From an uncultured Flavobacteriales bacterium (lineage in GTDB: Bacteria > Bacteroidota > Bacteroidia > Flavobacteriales_D > Parvicellaceae): a stretch of DNA of 42,412 nucleotides. The notes below the pieces were generated by a model. That model had not been told where the DNA came from. It did no database searches and saw only the letters and a list, made by a program, of their open reading frames with translations. The translations under genes were made by a program, and so were the position numbers. Where the stretch lies: NCBI GenBank assembly GCA_943787725.1, contig CALSNM010000024.1, positions 1-42,412 of the forward strand, given 5' to 3'. How positions within the stretch are numbered: the first letter of the stretch is position 1; every line of letters starts with the position of its first letter. Shown piece by piece: positions 9,449 through 20,155 of this stretch.

Positions 9449-10502
9449 TTACCTAGCTTCTCCAGCTCCATTTTCCCATGGTTCATCCTCATTGAATATC
9501 ACTGAATATGGATAAGTCTTATCCGACATTCCGTCTCCAGCGGGTTCCTTAACTATTTTGACTTCGTGAATCGATCCGTCTTTTGATTCGTATTTTATTT
9601 TCTGTCTGTAAGCTGATTTGTCAAAAGGCGTAAGCAACCTATAAGATTGTGGCTCTTCGAATTGAACATACAGCACTTCATTTTCTAATATGTAAATATC
9701 CCAAAATGGTTCTGTTCCCATTCCGTGAAAATTAACTTTGATAGATTTTTTTTCAACCTTTGTATATAGACTGTTTGCATTACTAATTTCAGTTTTTGGA
9801 ACGTTTTCTGTTAAAGAAAGGTCAATAATCTTAGTGCACCACATTCCCTCATCTTCAAAACATGTCCCTGGGTTTTTCGTGCCTTTTTCATAATATACTT
9901 TAAAGGTTTCGCCAACTCAAATTGGTGTAAGGGATCATCCCCGTACCCACTTCCCGTAGGCATCCATGAACCTTTGTTCGAATGATCCTTCCTCGGCGTT
10001 CATGTCCTCTAAAAACCAGTCAAATTTGTATGTTTTTCCATTATCCTGTAAACTCGAAATGTGCACTCATTTCCTTCGTAGCATGAAACGTCTGGTCAGT
10101 TTTAGCGTTTTGTAGTCATAATTACTGGTACCTATCATCACCAGTCAAGAACTTTACGTATCCAATGGCCATTTACGTATCCTATCTTCTTTTGTCTCAA
10201 TGACCTCTACCTTACTCCAGTTTCCAACTTGCTCCCCATAATTGTTCGTCAAGGAAATGATAGTTGGGTTCCATCGTACAGTTCGGCTAACTATTTTAGA
10301 ATCAGAATTGGCTTCACTTCTCATGTTGAGAAATGGAGCATCTGCATCTTTGTATGTGTCATTGAAAACTTCATATATTTCATATGTTATTTCTGGCTCT
10401 GTTTCTTTTTGAGTATCTGCCCCTTCATTATTGCAAGATGAGAAAATGCTGACGCATAGTAAAACAAGCGCTGATGGCAGTAAGATTAAATTTTTGTTTC
10501 AT
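9449..10502 (-). CDS. SH3-domain lipoprotein with GTEPFW-type C-terminal domain (multiple frameshifts)
   Basis: Joining frames gives a lipoprotein of about 350 residues. From the ATG at 10502 a shifted frame reads a lipoprotein signal (LVLLCVSIFSSC), then an SH3-like segment (APFLNMRSEANSDSKIV, GNWSKVEV), then CYEGNECTFRV, KTYKFDWFLEDMNAEEGSFE and GETFKVYYEKGTKNPGTCFE in different frames. The last part is openly readable (9449-9844) and contains GTEPFWDIYI, a signature of a small envelope domain family (COG3650-like). At least five frame changes are needed. The amino-acid sense is good in every piece, so either the consensus here is poor or the gene decayed very recently. The role is unknown; bacterial SH3 domains usually bind peptidoglycan. 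Confidence 0.6.
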
Positions 10503-10519
10503 ATGCTGATAAGTTATTT

Positions 10520-10640
10520 TCATTGATTTGGTTCGGTTACTTTAACTTTTCCTTTACCGTTTATTTGTAGACACGTGGATTTTCTTGGGAAACCAATAAG
10601 CCATATCCTTTAGGGAAGTCTATCTTGAGTTGATCTGCAT
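10520..10640 (-). pseudogene. C-terminal fragment of an unrecognised gene
   Basis: The minus strand reads ADQLKIDFPKGYGLLVSQEN then PRVY and, after one base shift, LQINGKGKVKVTEPNQ with a stop at 10520-10522. This looks like the end of a real protein (hydrophobic/charged alternation, no stops until the end) but the gene is cut at about 10640, exactly where the duplicated block shared with 5290 begins. It is probably a remnant truncated when the block was inserted. The parent family was not recognised. Confidence 0.4.
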
Positions 10641-11011
10641 TATTTTCATTCTATTTCTTCAGTTTTATCTTAAATATTAAACAAATAAGTCGAATTTATT
10701 GTTTTGGACTATATAAAGCAAATTAGTTATTTACTAATGAAAGTTTTATTATGATATTGACTGTGGTTTTATTATCTTTGAATGTTAATTATGTGATATC
10801 CTTGATGGTATTGCCTGAAACCGCATAATTACCTTATTTGACATTAATAGTATTATGTATTTTAAGGTTTTGTTTGTGCAGATGTTAGCATTTTTTTGTG
10901 CTTCAAATTACACTGGTCAAACATTAATTATCAATGAAGTTTCTCAGGGTGAGTCCGGAAACATGGAGTTTATAGAGTTGGTTGTTGTTGACAATTCTGC
11001 GGTTTATGATT
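10640..11011. repeat. Dispersed duplication, copy 2 (matches 5290-5690)
   Basis: The upstream region and first coding part of the adhesin, repeated in degraded form at 5290-5690. The left edge coincides with the truncated fragment at 10520-10640. A TATCTTTG (10774-10781), equivalent to TATATTTG at 5439-5446 in the other copy, could be a promoter -7 element, but the nearest TTG (10758-10760) is too close for the usual spacing. Confidence 0.7.
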
Positions 11012-14000
11012 GTGGTGATTCTTCTCCTCCTACAATTGATATTAGGGGATGGATTATTGATGATAATAATGGGTATCATTCTCCAGCAAATGAAGGAGTC
11101 GCTGGAGGTGCGGTTCGGTTTTCAAATGATCTTTTGTGGAGTGCTGTTCCACTGGGAACCATAATTTTAGTATATAATCAAGGAGATATCTCACCTTCAA
11201 TACCGGCAGATGATATTTCTTTGTCTGATGGAAATTGCCAGATTGTGGTTCCAATTAATAATGCAAGTCTTTTTGAAAGTAACAGCACAACACCTGGTGA
11301 TATCGCTTGTTCTTATCCTGCTGGCGCATGGATTCCCGGTGGAACATGGAATAACATTATTTTACGAAATGGTGGTGATTGTGCAAGAATTCTAGATTTG
11401 GCAGGATGTGAGGTTTTTTCCGTTTGTTGGGGTGATAATAGTCAAAATACGCAGGTTTATTTTGGTGGTTCCGCTAGTAATACTGTTTACTATTTTAATG
11501 ATATTGATCCAACAAATCAAGTTAATTGGTCATCTGGTTGTTCGGATAATGAAACAGTATTGGATGCCACTACATGCGGGAGTAATGATCAAACACCTGG
11601 GAGCCCAAATAATGCTATAAATGCGGATTATATAGCACAGTTCAACAATGGATGTATGCCTATTACTCCTATAGCTACTGCCGCTGCATCAACTGATGCA
11701 AGTTGTGGATTATGCGATGGAACAGCTACTGCAAATAGCTCAGGATCTATACCTGTATATACCTATTCTTGGTTTGATGCGTCTTATAATTCGATTGGAC
11801 AAAATACAGCGCTTGCTACCGCATTATGTCCTGGGACTTATCATGTTATATCCTCTTCTTCAATCAGCTGTGCTGATACTGCTACTGTAGTGATTAATAC
11901 ACCAGGAGCACCAATAGCGCCAATAGCTGGAACAGATGCTATATATTGCTTTGGAGATGCCTTGGTAGATTTAACTGCAAATGGATCTGGTGGATTATTG
12001 ACATGGTATGATGATATTGGCTTGACAAATGTTTTAGGTTCTGGGGGAACACTTACTCCAACTAATATCGTCGGAACAACAATTCATTATGTTACAGAAA
12101 TCATTGCTGGCTGCGAGAGTCCTCCTGCATTGGTGACGATAACAATAAATGTACCACCAACCGCAACTTTAACTGGTGGCGGAACAATTTGTTCGGGAGA
12201 TCCAATACCCGATATGACTGTAACATTAACGGGTACCGCACCATGGTCTATTACTTACACGGATGGCGCGACACCGGTAACTGTTCCTGGAATTATGACT
12301 TCTCCCTATACAATTAGTGGAGCATCGGATGGTTCTTATGTTCTTAGTGCTGTTTCTGATGCAAATTGCACAGGAACTTTTAGTGGTTCTGCAGCTATAA
12401 TTACAAACCCATTGCCAACCGCAACTTTAACTGGCGGCGGAACAATTTGTTCGGGCGATCCAATACCCGATATGACTGTAACATTAGCGGGTACTGCACC
12501 ATGGTCTATTACTTATACGGATGGCTTAACACCGGTAACTGTTCCTGGAATTATGACTTCTCCCTATACAATTAGTGGAGCAGCAGATGGTTCTTATGTT
12601 CTTAGTGCAGTTTCTGATGCAAATTGCACAGGAACTTTTAGTGGCGCTGCAGCTATAATTACAAACCCATTGCCTTTGGCAACTTTAACTGGTGGCGGAA
12701 CAATTTGTTCGGGAGATCCAATACCCGATATGACTGTAACATTAGGCGGGTACTGCACCATGGTCTATTACTTATACGGATGGCTTAACACCGGTAACTG
12801 TTCCTGGAATTATGACTTCTCCCCTATACAATTAGTGGAGCAGCAGATGGTTCTTATGTTCTTAGTGCAGTTTCTGATGCAAATTGCACAGGAACTTTTA
12901 GTGGTTCTGCAGCTATAATTACGAACCCATTGCCAACCGCAAATTTAACTGGCGGCGGAACAATTTGTTCGGGCGATCCAATACCCGATATGACTGTAAC
13001 ATTAACGGGTACTGCCACCATGGTCTATTACTTATACGGATGGCTTAACACCGGTAACTGTTCCTGGAATTATGACTTCTCCCTATACAATTAGTGGAGC
13101 ATCGGATTGGTTCTTATGTTCTAAGTGCTGTTTCTGATGCAAGTTGCACGGGTACCTTTAGCGGTCCTGCAGATATAATTACAATTCCATTACCAACAGC
13201 TACGCTTTCTGGCGGCGGAACAATTTGTTCGGGAGATCCAATACCCGATATGACTGTAACATTAGCGGGTACTGCACCATGGTCTATTACTTATACGGAT
13301 GGATTAACACCGGTAACTGTACCTGGGATTATGACTTCTCCCTATACAATTAGTGGAGCAGGGGATGGTTCTTATATTCTAAGTGCTGTTTCTGATGCAA
13401 GTTGCATAGGTACTTTTAGTGGCGCTGCAGCTATAATTACAAACCCATTGCCTTTGGCAACTTTAACTGGTGGCGGAACAATTTGTTCGGGAGATCCAAT
13501 ACCCGATATGACTGTAACATTAACGGGTACCGCACCATGGTCTATTACTTATACGGATGGCGTGACACCGGTAACTGTATCCTGGAATTATGACTTCTCC
13601 CTATACAATTAGTGGAGCATCGGATGGTTCTTATATTCTAAGTGCTGTTTCTGATGCAAATTGCACAGGAACTTTTAGTGGTTCTGCAGCTATAATTACG
13701 AACCCATTGCCAACCGCAAATTTAACTGGCGGCGGAACAATTTGTTCGGGCGATCCAATACCCGATATGACTGTAACATTAACGGGTACCGCGCCATGGT
13801 CTATTACTTATACTGATGGGGTAACACCGGTAACTGTACCTGGGATTATGACTTCTCCCTATACAATTAGTGGAGCAGGGGATGGTTCTTATATTCTAAG
13901 TGCAGTTTCTGATGCAAATTGCACAGGAACTTTTAGTGGCGCTGCAGCTATAATTACGAACCCATTGCCAACGGCAACTTTAACTGGTGGCGGAACAATT

Positions 14001-17000
14001 TGTTCGGGCGATCCAATACCCGATATGACTGTAACATTAACGGGTACCGCACCATGGTCTATTACTTATACGGATGGCTTAACACCGGTAACTGTTCCTG
14101 GAATTTTGACTTCTCCCTATACAATTAGTGGAGCAGGGGATGGTTCTTATATTCTAAGTGCAGTTTCTGATGCAAATTGCACAGGAACTTTTAGTGGCGC
14201 TGCAGCTATATTTACGAACCCATTGCCAACGGCAACTTTAACTGGTGGCGGAACAATTTGTTCGGGCGATCCAATACCCGATATGACTGTAACATTAACG
14301 GGTACCGCACCGTGGTCTATTACTTATACTGATGTGGTAACACCGGTAACTGTACCTGGGATTATGACTTCTCCCTATACAATTAGTGGAGCAGCGGATG
14401 GTTCTTATGTTCTTAGTGCAGTTTCTGATGCAAATTGCATAGGTACTTTTAGTGGCGCTGCAGCTATATTTACGAACCCATTGCCAACGGCAACTTTAAC
14501 TGGTGGCGGAACAATTTGTTCGGGCGATCCAATACCCGATATGACTGTAACATTAACGGGTACCGCACCGTGGTCTATTACTTATACTGATGTGGTAACA
14601 CCGGTAACTGTACCTGGGATTATGACTTCTCCCTATACAATTAGTGGAGCAGGGGATGGTTCTTATATTCTAAGTGCTGTTTCTGATGCAAGTTGCATAG
14701 GTACTTTTAGTGGCGCTGCAGATATAATTACAAACCCATTGCCTTTGGCGCCAACCGCAGGAGTTGATGCTACCTATTGTATTGGAGATCCGATTATCGA
14801 TTTGTTTGCTGCCGGTGGAGGTGGTGTTTTAACTTGGTACAGTGATATGGGAATTACTATTGAAGGAATAGGAACCGCGTTTTCTCCAATAAATTCTGTC
14901 GGAGTATTTACATATTATGTTTCGGAAGAAATGAACGGTTGTACAGGACCATTATCTCCTGTAAATATTGCAATTAATGATGTGCCGACTATTGATTCAG
15001 AGGTAGCTGTAAATGTTTCAGGGTGTAATATAACAGATGGTTCAATAACGATTGTTGCTTCTGGTGGATTACCGCCATATAGCTATTCAATTGATGGTGG
15101 AACAACATTTACAAATACAACGGGTATTTTTTCAGGTTTGGATGTGAACTCTTACCAAGTGGTTGTTGCTGATGTCAACTGTCAAACAGTTGGTAGTCTT
15201 GTAGTTATTACTGGGCCAGGAATACCTTCTGCTCCAGCGGCAGGAACGGATGCGACTTACTGTGATGGTGATGTTATTGTTGATTTAACTGCTGTGATTG
15301 GGTCGGGAGGTACATTGTCTTGGTATGCTGATGCAGCATTAACCAACCTTGTTGGAAGTAATGTCACGTTTTCTCCTTCTAATGCAGTCGGTGCAGCTAC
15401 CTACTATGTGACCGAAACAGTTACAAATTGTGAAAGTGCTTCAACACAAATTACAATTACTGTGAATCCTACACCACTTGCTCCTGTAATATCTGGAGAT
15501 AATACATATTGTGAAGGTGATTTAATTGCCGATTTGATTGCAACACCTGGTGCAGGAGGTGTTATTAATTGGTATGATGATGCTGGGTTAACAAACTTAG
15601 TGTTTACGGGACAGATTTATTCCCCTCCTAGCACAGTTGGTGTATCCGTGTATTATGCCGTTGAGTCATTGAATGGGTGTGAAGGACCTCCAACTCTTGT
15701 CACGGTTACGATAAATGAGCTACTAACTATTGATTCAGAGATTGGGGTTGATGCAACAGGTTGTGGTTTATCAGATGGTACAATTACAATAACTGCAACC
15801 GGAGGAACAGGGACTTATAACTTTTCAATTGATGGAGGTTCAACTTTTTCCAATACAACGGGTGTTTTTATTGGATTAGGGGTTAATTCTTATCAAGTTG
15901 AAGTAACCGATGGAAATTGTTCGGTGGAAGGAAGCTTATTAACTATTTCAGCACCATCTACTCCTGCAGCTCCTGCAGCTAGTGCAAGTTCTATTTATTG
16001 CGATGGAGATGTTGTTTCAGACCTGACAGCTACTCCGGGCAGTGGAGGTTCAATATCTTGGTATGATGATGTTGCACTAACAAATCTTATTGGAACCGGC
16101 AACTCATATTCTCCAGCTATAGCAGTAGGGAATTACACTTATTACATAACTGAAACTGTTTCGGGATGTGAAAGTCCTTCAAGTCAGTTGACAATAGATA
16201 TTAATCCTGCACCATTGGCCCCTATTTTATTAGGAGGAGCTACATATTGTGAAGGTGACCCAATTACAGACCTTCAGGCAAGTCCGGGTGGAGTAAACAG
16301 TGGAACTTTTTATTGGTTTGATGATGTTGGATTAACAAATAATACTAATACAGGACCTGTATATTCACCTCCAACAACGGTTGGTTCTTATACGTATTAC
16401 ATCGTAGATTCTCTAAATGGTTGTGTTGGACCTTCAGCATCTGTAAATGTTATAATTAATTCCTTACCATCTTTTACCATAGCTATAAGCGATCCAGCAA
16501 TATGTGGAGGAAATGGTTTTATTACAATAGAGGGATTGAGTTCAAGTACAACCTATGATTTACAGTATAGCATAGATGGAAATGCTCAGCCTTTAGTAAG
16601 TTTGACTTCTGATAGTAATGGGAACATTCTAATATCCAACTTAACACAGGGCAGTTATAGCGATTTTACCTTGACAATAAATGGCTGTTCTTACACAGAT
16701 TTAGGATCATATGTTTTATCCGATCCAAGTGTTCCGGCATTCAATGTTGTTAATCCTTTAGATCCTTCCGGGTGTGGAACGGTAGATGGAACCATTACAA
16801 TTTCAGGTTTAACGGCAAATACAACATATAATTTAACGTATGACTTAAATGCTACCCCTGTTGGTCCAAATTCCATTACCACGGATATAAATGGAGACTT
16901 TATTATTACGGGTTTGTCGAATGGAGTATACGATAACTTTACTGTTGATTTAAATGGATGTGTTGGTTCATCGCCTGTAACGATCGCGTTGGCTTCAATT

Positions 17001-18041
17001 ATACCTTTGGCTCCGAATGCTCTTGGAGATTCAACCTATTGTGATGGGGAGGTTATGGTTGATTTGTCTGCATTTCCATCAGTTGGTGGAGAAATCAATT
17101 GGTATGATGATAATTTGTTAACGAATCAAGTAGCGGCAAATACGAATACATTTACACCACCAACAGCACCAGGAACTTACACTTATTGGATAACAGAAAC
17201 CTTGAATGGCTGTGAAGGAGATACAATTTCTGTTACGGTGGAGGTTGTAGCTTTGCCGATGTCACCATTAGCGGAGAATGATACATCTTATTGCGAAAGT
17301 CAATCAATAATAGATATGACTGCCACCGCTCAAGGTGCAGGTACGTTAGCATGGTACAGTGACGCTGATTTAACTAACTTGATTGGAACAGGTTCTTCTT
17401 TATCACCATTTACCACGGTAGGAAGCAGCGTTTATTACATTGTAGAAGTTATTGGAAGCTGCATTGGAACTTATGACAGTATTGTTGTCAATATTGATCC
17501 GGCGCCAGTGGCAAATTTCTCAGCAACTCCAACCACAGGAGTCAGCCCATTATCAGTTGACTTTACCGACAATTCAACAGGGGCGGGGATTAGTTATTCC
17601 TGGAATTTTGGAGATGGAAATACATACTTCGAACAAGATACTATGAATACTTATTATAATTCGGGAAGCTTTACTTCAGTATTAACAGTTTCAGACACCA
17701 ACGGCTGCAACGATACCTATTCTTTGATTATTACAATTGAGGCCCCACCTGTTCCTGCAGACTCTTCTTGGATTATTGTTCCGAATATCTTTACACCTAA
17801 TGGTGATTATGAAAACGATTTCTTTAAATTAAATACCAATAATATACTTGAACTACAAGGTACTATTTTCAATAGGTGGGGGCAAGTTGTTTTTATTATT
17901 AACACTGTTGAAGGAGGATGGAATGGCAGAACAGTAGCTGGTATAGAGTGTCCTGAAGGCACTTATTATTATATTCTTCATGCTCTTGGAGGCGATGGTG
18001 TAGAATATAATTTTCAAGGCCCAGTTGGGCTGATTCGGTAA
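10855..18041 (+). CDS. Giant T9SS-exported surface adhesin: lamin-tail domain, Ig-like and SprB-like repeats, PKD, type B sorting domain (five frameshifts)
   Basis: About 2393 residues once five extra bases are removed. It starts with a signal peptide ([22 protein letters not shown]) and a lamin-tail domain ([20 protein letters not shown]), then an Ig-like domain, ten near-identical 86-residue repeats ([33 protein letters not shown]), several Ig-like units with CDGD...LSWY.D..LTNL, and SprB-like units ([14 protein letters not shown]). A PKD domain follows ([18 protein letters not shown]), then a gliding-type C-terminal domain ([35 protein letters not shown]), the T9SS type B sorting signal. 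Frames break near 12745, 12822, 13015, 13107 and 13579, each by one extra base compared with the other repeats; open stretches are 10855-12918, 13094-13612 and 13590-18041. It is probably a cell-surface adhesin or gliding-related fibre. Confidence 0.85.
12157..14741 (+). repeat. Ten tandem 258-bp repeats within the adhesin
   Basis: The landmark GGAACAATTTGTTCGGG occurs at 12181, 12439, 12697, 12957, 13217, 13475, 13734, 13992, 14250 and 14508. The period is 258 bases (86 codons) except where one-base insertions make it 260, 260 and 259. Copies differ by a handful of substitutions, such as GATGGC/GATGTG and GCATCGGAT/GCAGGGGAT, so recent expansion or gene conversion is likely. Confidence 0.92.
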
Positions 18042-18269
18042 TAACAAAAGAGCATTCAAAACAACTTGTAGGTACTGCATCAGAGAAAAAAAATGATTTA
18101 GACTTATATTTCTAAATCCTATTTATCAAAAATATGAAGTCTCGTCAACAATATTAAAAAACATAAAGGGTAGTGGTAGCAGTTATTTTTGAAGGTTTTT
18201 AACTAGATTGCATCATATGTAGCATAAAACAACCCTTTTTTTAGCACTAACTTGGAATTAATTAAATAG

Positions 18270-18734
18270 ATGTTTAGGATTAAAATGAATAAACCACTTT
18301 TTTATAACTATTTGATAATGATTGGTATAGTCTTAGTTGCTTTATGTTCTAATAGTTGTAATAAATCAGACACTACCTCTTATACAATAACTGTCGGAGC
18401 CTATACGCTGGACAGTTTAGCCAATTATGTTTTTACCGGTAATGAATTGATCTTTGATTCCAATGAGGATTGTCAAACATGGAGTAGAACTGCATCTGGA
18501 GATTCGCATTCCACTGCTTCACACCTTCATTATAACGCTGCCGCAAATGTATCATATGATGATAGTAATACATCTTTTAGCTGGACAGAATATGGACCTG
18601 AACTAGATCAGGTATCAATCGAAACGACTTGCAGTAATGCTAATGGAGGAGTAAATAAAACGGTAAATAATTCAAGTTACTACCAAGACAAACCAAACTT
18701 ATTTCTGAAGATAATTAGTGTGATAGAAAACTAA
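18270..18734 (+). CDS. Small lipoprotein, function unknown
   Basis: A 154-residue protein, or 149 residues if the second Met at 18285 is the start. A lipoprotein signal (FYNYLIMIGIVLVALCSNSC) puts the lipidated Cys about residue 30. The mature part is rich in Ser, Thr and Asn and reads like a C-terminal beta-rich domain (TITVGAYTLDSLANYVFTGN, FSWTEYGPELDQVSIET). I recognise no family. It follows the adhesin after 228 bases in which I see no gene, and precedes the oxidoreductase gene. Confidence 0.65.
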   Translation: MFRIKMNKPLFYNYLIMIGIVLVALCSNSCNKSDTTSYTITVGAYTLDSLANYVFTGNELIFDSNEDCQTWSRTASGDSHSTASHLHYNAAANVSYDDSNTSFSWTEYGPELDQVSIETTCSNANGGVNKTVNNSSYYQDKPNLFLKIISVIEN

Positions 18735-18904
18735 AACAGTCTGAACAATAGGGGGAAAATATTAAAACGATTTCTTAACTATGATCATCAATTATTCAAA
18801 ATAAAAAGGCGTAAAAATTCAACGGAGTTTGAGATTACTCAATAGTTGTGAAGATAACTTACAACCTGAGTAACTGCTCAGCTGATATCGTCTCTAAAAA
18901 CAAT

Positions 18905-20029
18905 ATGACTAGAAAAGAATTTCTCAAAATTTGCGGCTTGTTGGGAATTATTGTTCCTTTCAACGCATCATGTATTGCAAGAAGTTTATTAAATAATATC
19001 AGCAATAAATTCGAAGGAAAAGTAACAATTATCGGAGCTGGAGCTGGGGGGCTATCAGCCGGTTACCTTCTTGATCAGTTAGGAATTGATTTTGAAATAC
19101 TTGAAGCTTCTTCAAATTTCGGTGGAAGAATGAAAATAAACACCAATTTTGCAGAGTTTCCAATACCACTAGGTGCAGAATGGATAGAGACAAAGTGCGA
19201 AATATTTTCAGAAATTTTGAATGATGAATCAGTTCACCTTGATGTCAAAACTATAAAGGATACGCCCGACTACAAATTTATTAATTCATCTTGGTATAAT
19301 TTCTATGAGATATATATAGTCCCGCGCATTTTAGAAAAAATAGCATTCAATTCCGTTGTGAAAAAAATTGATTATTCTGAAGAAAAAATTAGTATTTTAA
19401 CGAGCCAAGGATTGAAAGTTGCTGATAAAGTAATTGTAAGTGTTCCATTAAAGATCCTTCAAGTTGGAGACATTGAGTTTATTCCAGATTTATCAAAGAA
19501 GAAGCAGAGCGTAATTAAAAATGCGCAAATATGGGATGGGTTTAAAGCCTTCTTTGAATTCTCAAACAAATTTTATGATTCAGGATTTGAAAAAATTATT
19601 GAGAACTCAAACGCTGGACAAAAGATTTTTTACGATGCGTCATTTGGACAGAATAGCGACAATAACATTATTGGTTTGTTTGCCGTTGGAAGCGCCGTTG
19701 GCAAATATAACTCCTTATCAAAAAGTCAATTAAAGGATGTGGTTTTAAAGGAACTCGACATGCTATTTTCAAATCAGGCAACCATTAATTATAAAAAACA
19801 CCTTTGTCATAATTGGAATAAGGAGCCCTTCATAAAAGGTGGTTATCTTTCGGACTACGCCGATTGGAAAGATGTACGAAGATTAGGTGAATCTGTAGAA
19901 AACAAAGTGTATTTTGCTGGCGGGGAATATACAGATGGAGAAAATTGGGTATCAGTTCATACTGCTGCGCTATCAGCAAAAAGAGCCGTTGATGAGATTT
20001 TTAATAATACTGAATATAATAAAACCTAG
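18905..20029 (+). CDS. FAD-dependent amine oxidase-like oxidoreductase
   Basis: A flavin monoamine-oxidase family protein of about 374 residues. The FAD-binding Rossmann motif (VTIIGAGAGGLSAGYLL, then EILEAS and FGGRMK) lies near the start and the family's second FAD-contacting region near the end (NKVYFAGGEYTDGENWVSVH). The intervening FPIPLGAEWIE and VIVSVPLKILQ are typical. The reading frame opens at a GTG (18848), but I prefer the ATG at 18905: it begins MTRKEFLKICGLLGII, a Tat-like signal in which the second Arg of the twin pair is Lys, followed by NASC, a possible lipobox. Export or membrane attachment is thus likely but unproven. The substrate cannot be told from the sequence. The gene converges on the AsmA-like gene. 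Confidence 0.8.
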   Translation: MTRKEFLKICGLLGIIVPFNASCIARSLLNNISNKFEGKVTIIGAGAGGLSAGYLLDQLGIDFEILEASSNFGGRMKINTNFAEFPIPLGAEWIETKCEIFSEILNDESVHLDVKTIKDTPDYKFINSSWYNFYEIYIVPRILEKIAFNSVVKKIDYSEEKISILTSQGLKVADKVIVSVPLKILQVGDIEFIPDLSKKKQSVIKNAQIWDGFKAFFEFSNKFYDSGFEKIIENSNAGQKIFYDASFGQNSDNNIIGLFAVGSAVGKYNSLSKSQLKDVVLKELDMLFSNQATINYKKHLCHNWNKEPFIKGGYLSDYADWKDVRRLGESVENKVYFAGGEYTDGENWVSVHTAALSAKRAVDEIFNNTEYNKT

Positions 20030-20155
20030 GTTGCATAGTTTTAGCTGCCTGAACGCATTTTAATTGAAACTTTTAACCCTAGAGACCTAATTACAGAAAG
20101 CAACCGCTGAGGTAGATTTTCATGTTTTTAATGTGAGTAAAGTATATGAAATAGA

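Noticed and set aside
12700..13612. Phase variation or programmed frameshifting in the adhesin
   Set aside because: The five extra bases are scattered at different points of the repeat and resemble the errors in unrelated genes; no slippery site plus structure was seen.
12157..14741. CRISPR-like regular repeats
   Set aside because: The period is 258 bases, the repeat fills the whole unit with no unique spacers, and it is an in-frame protein repeat.
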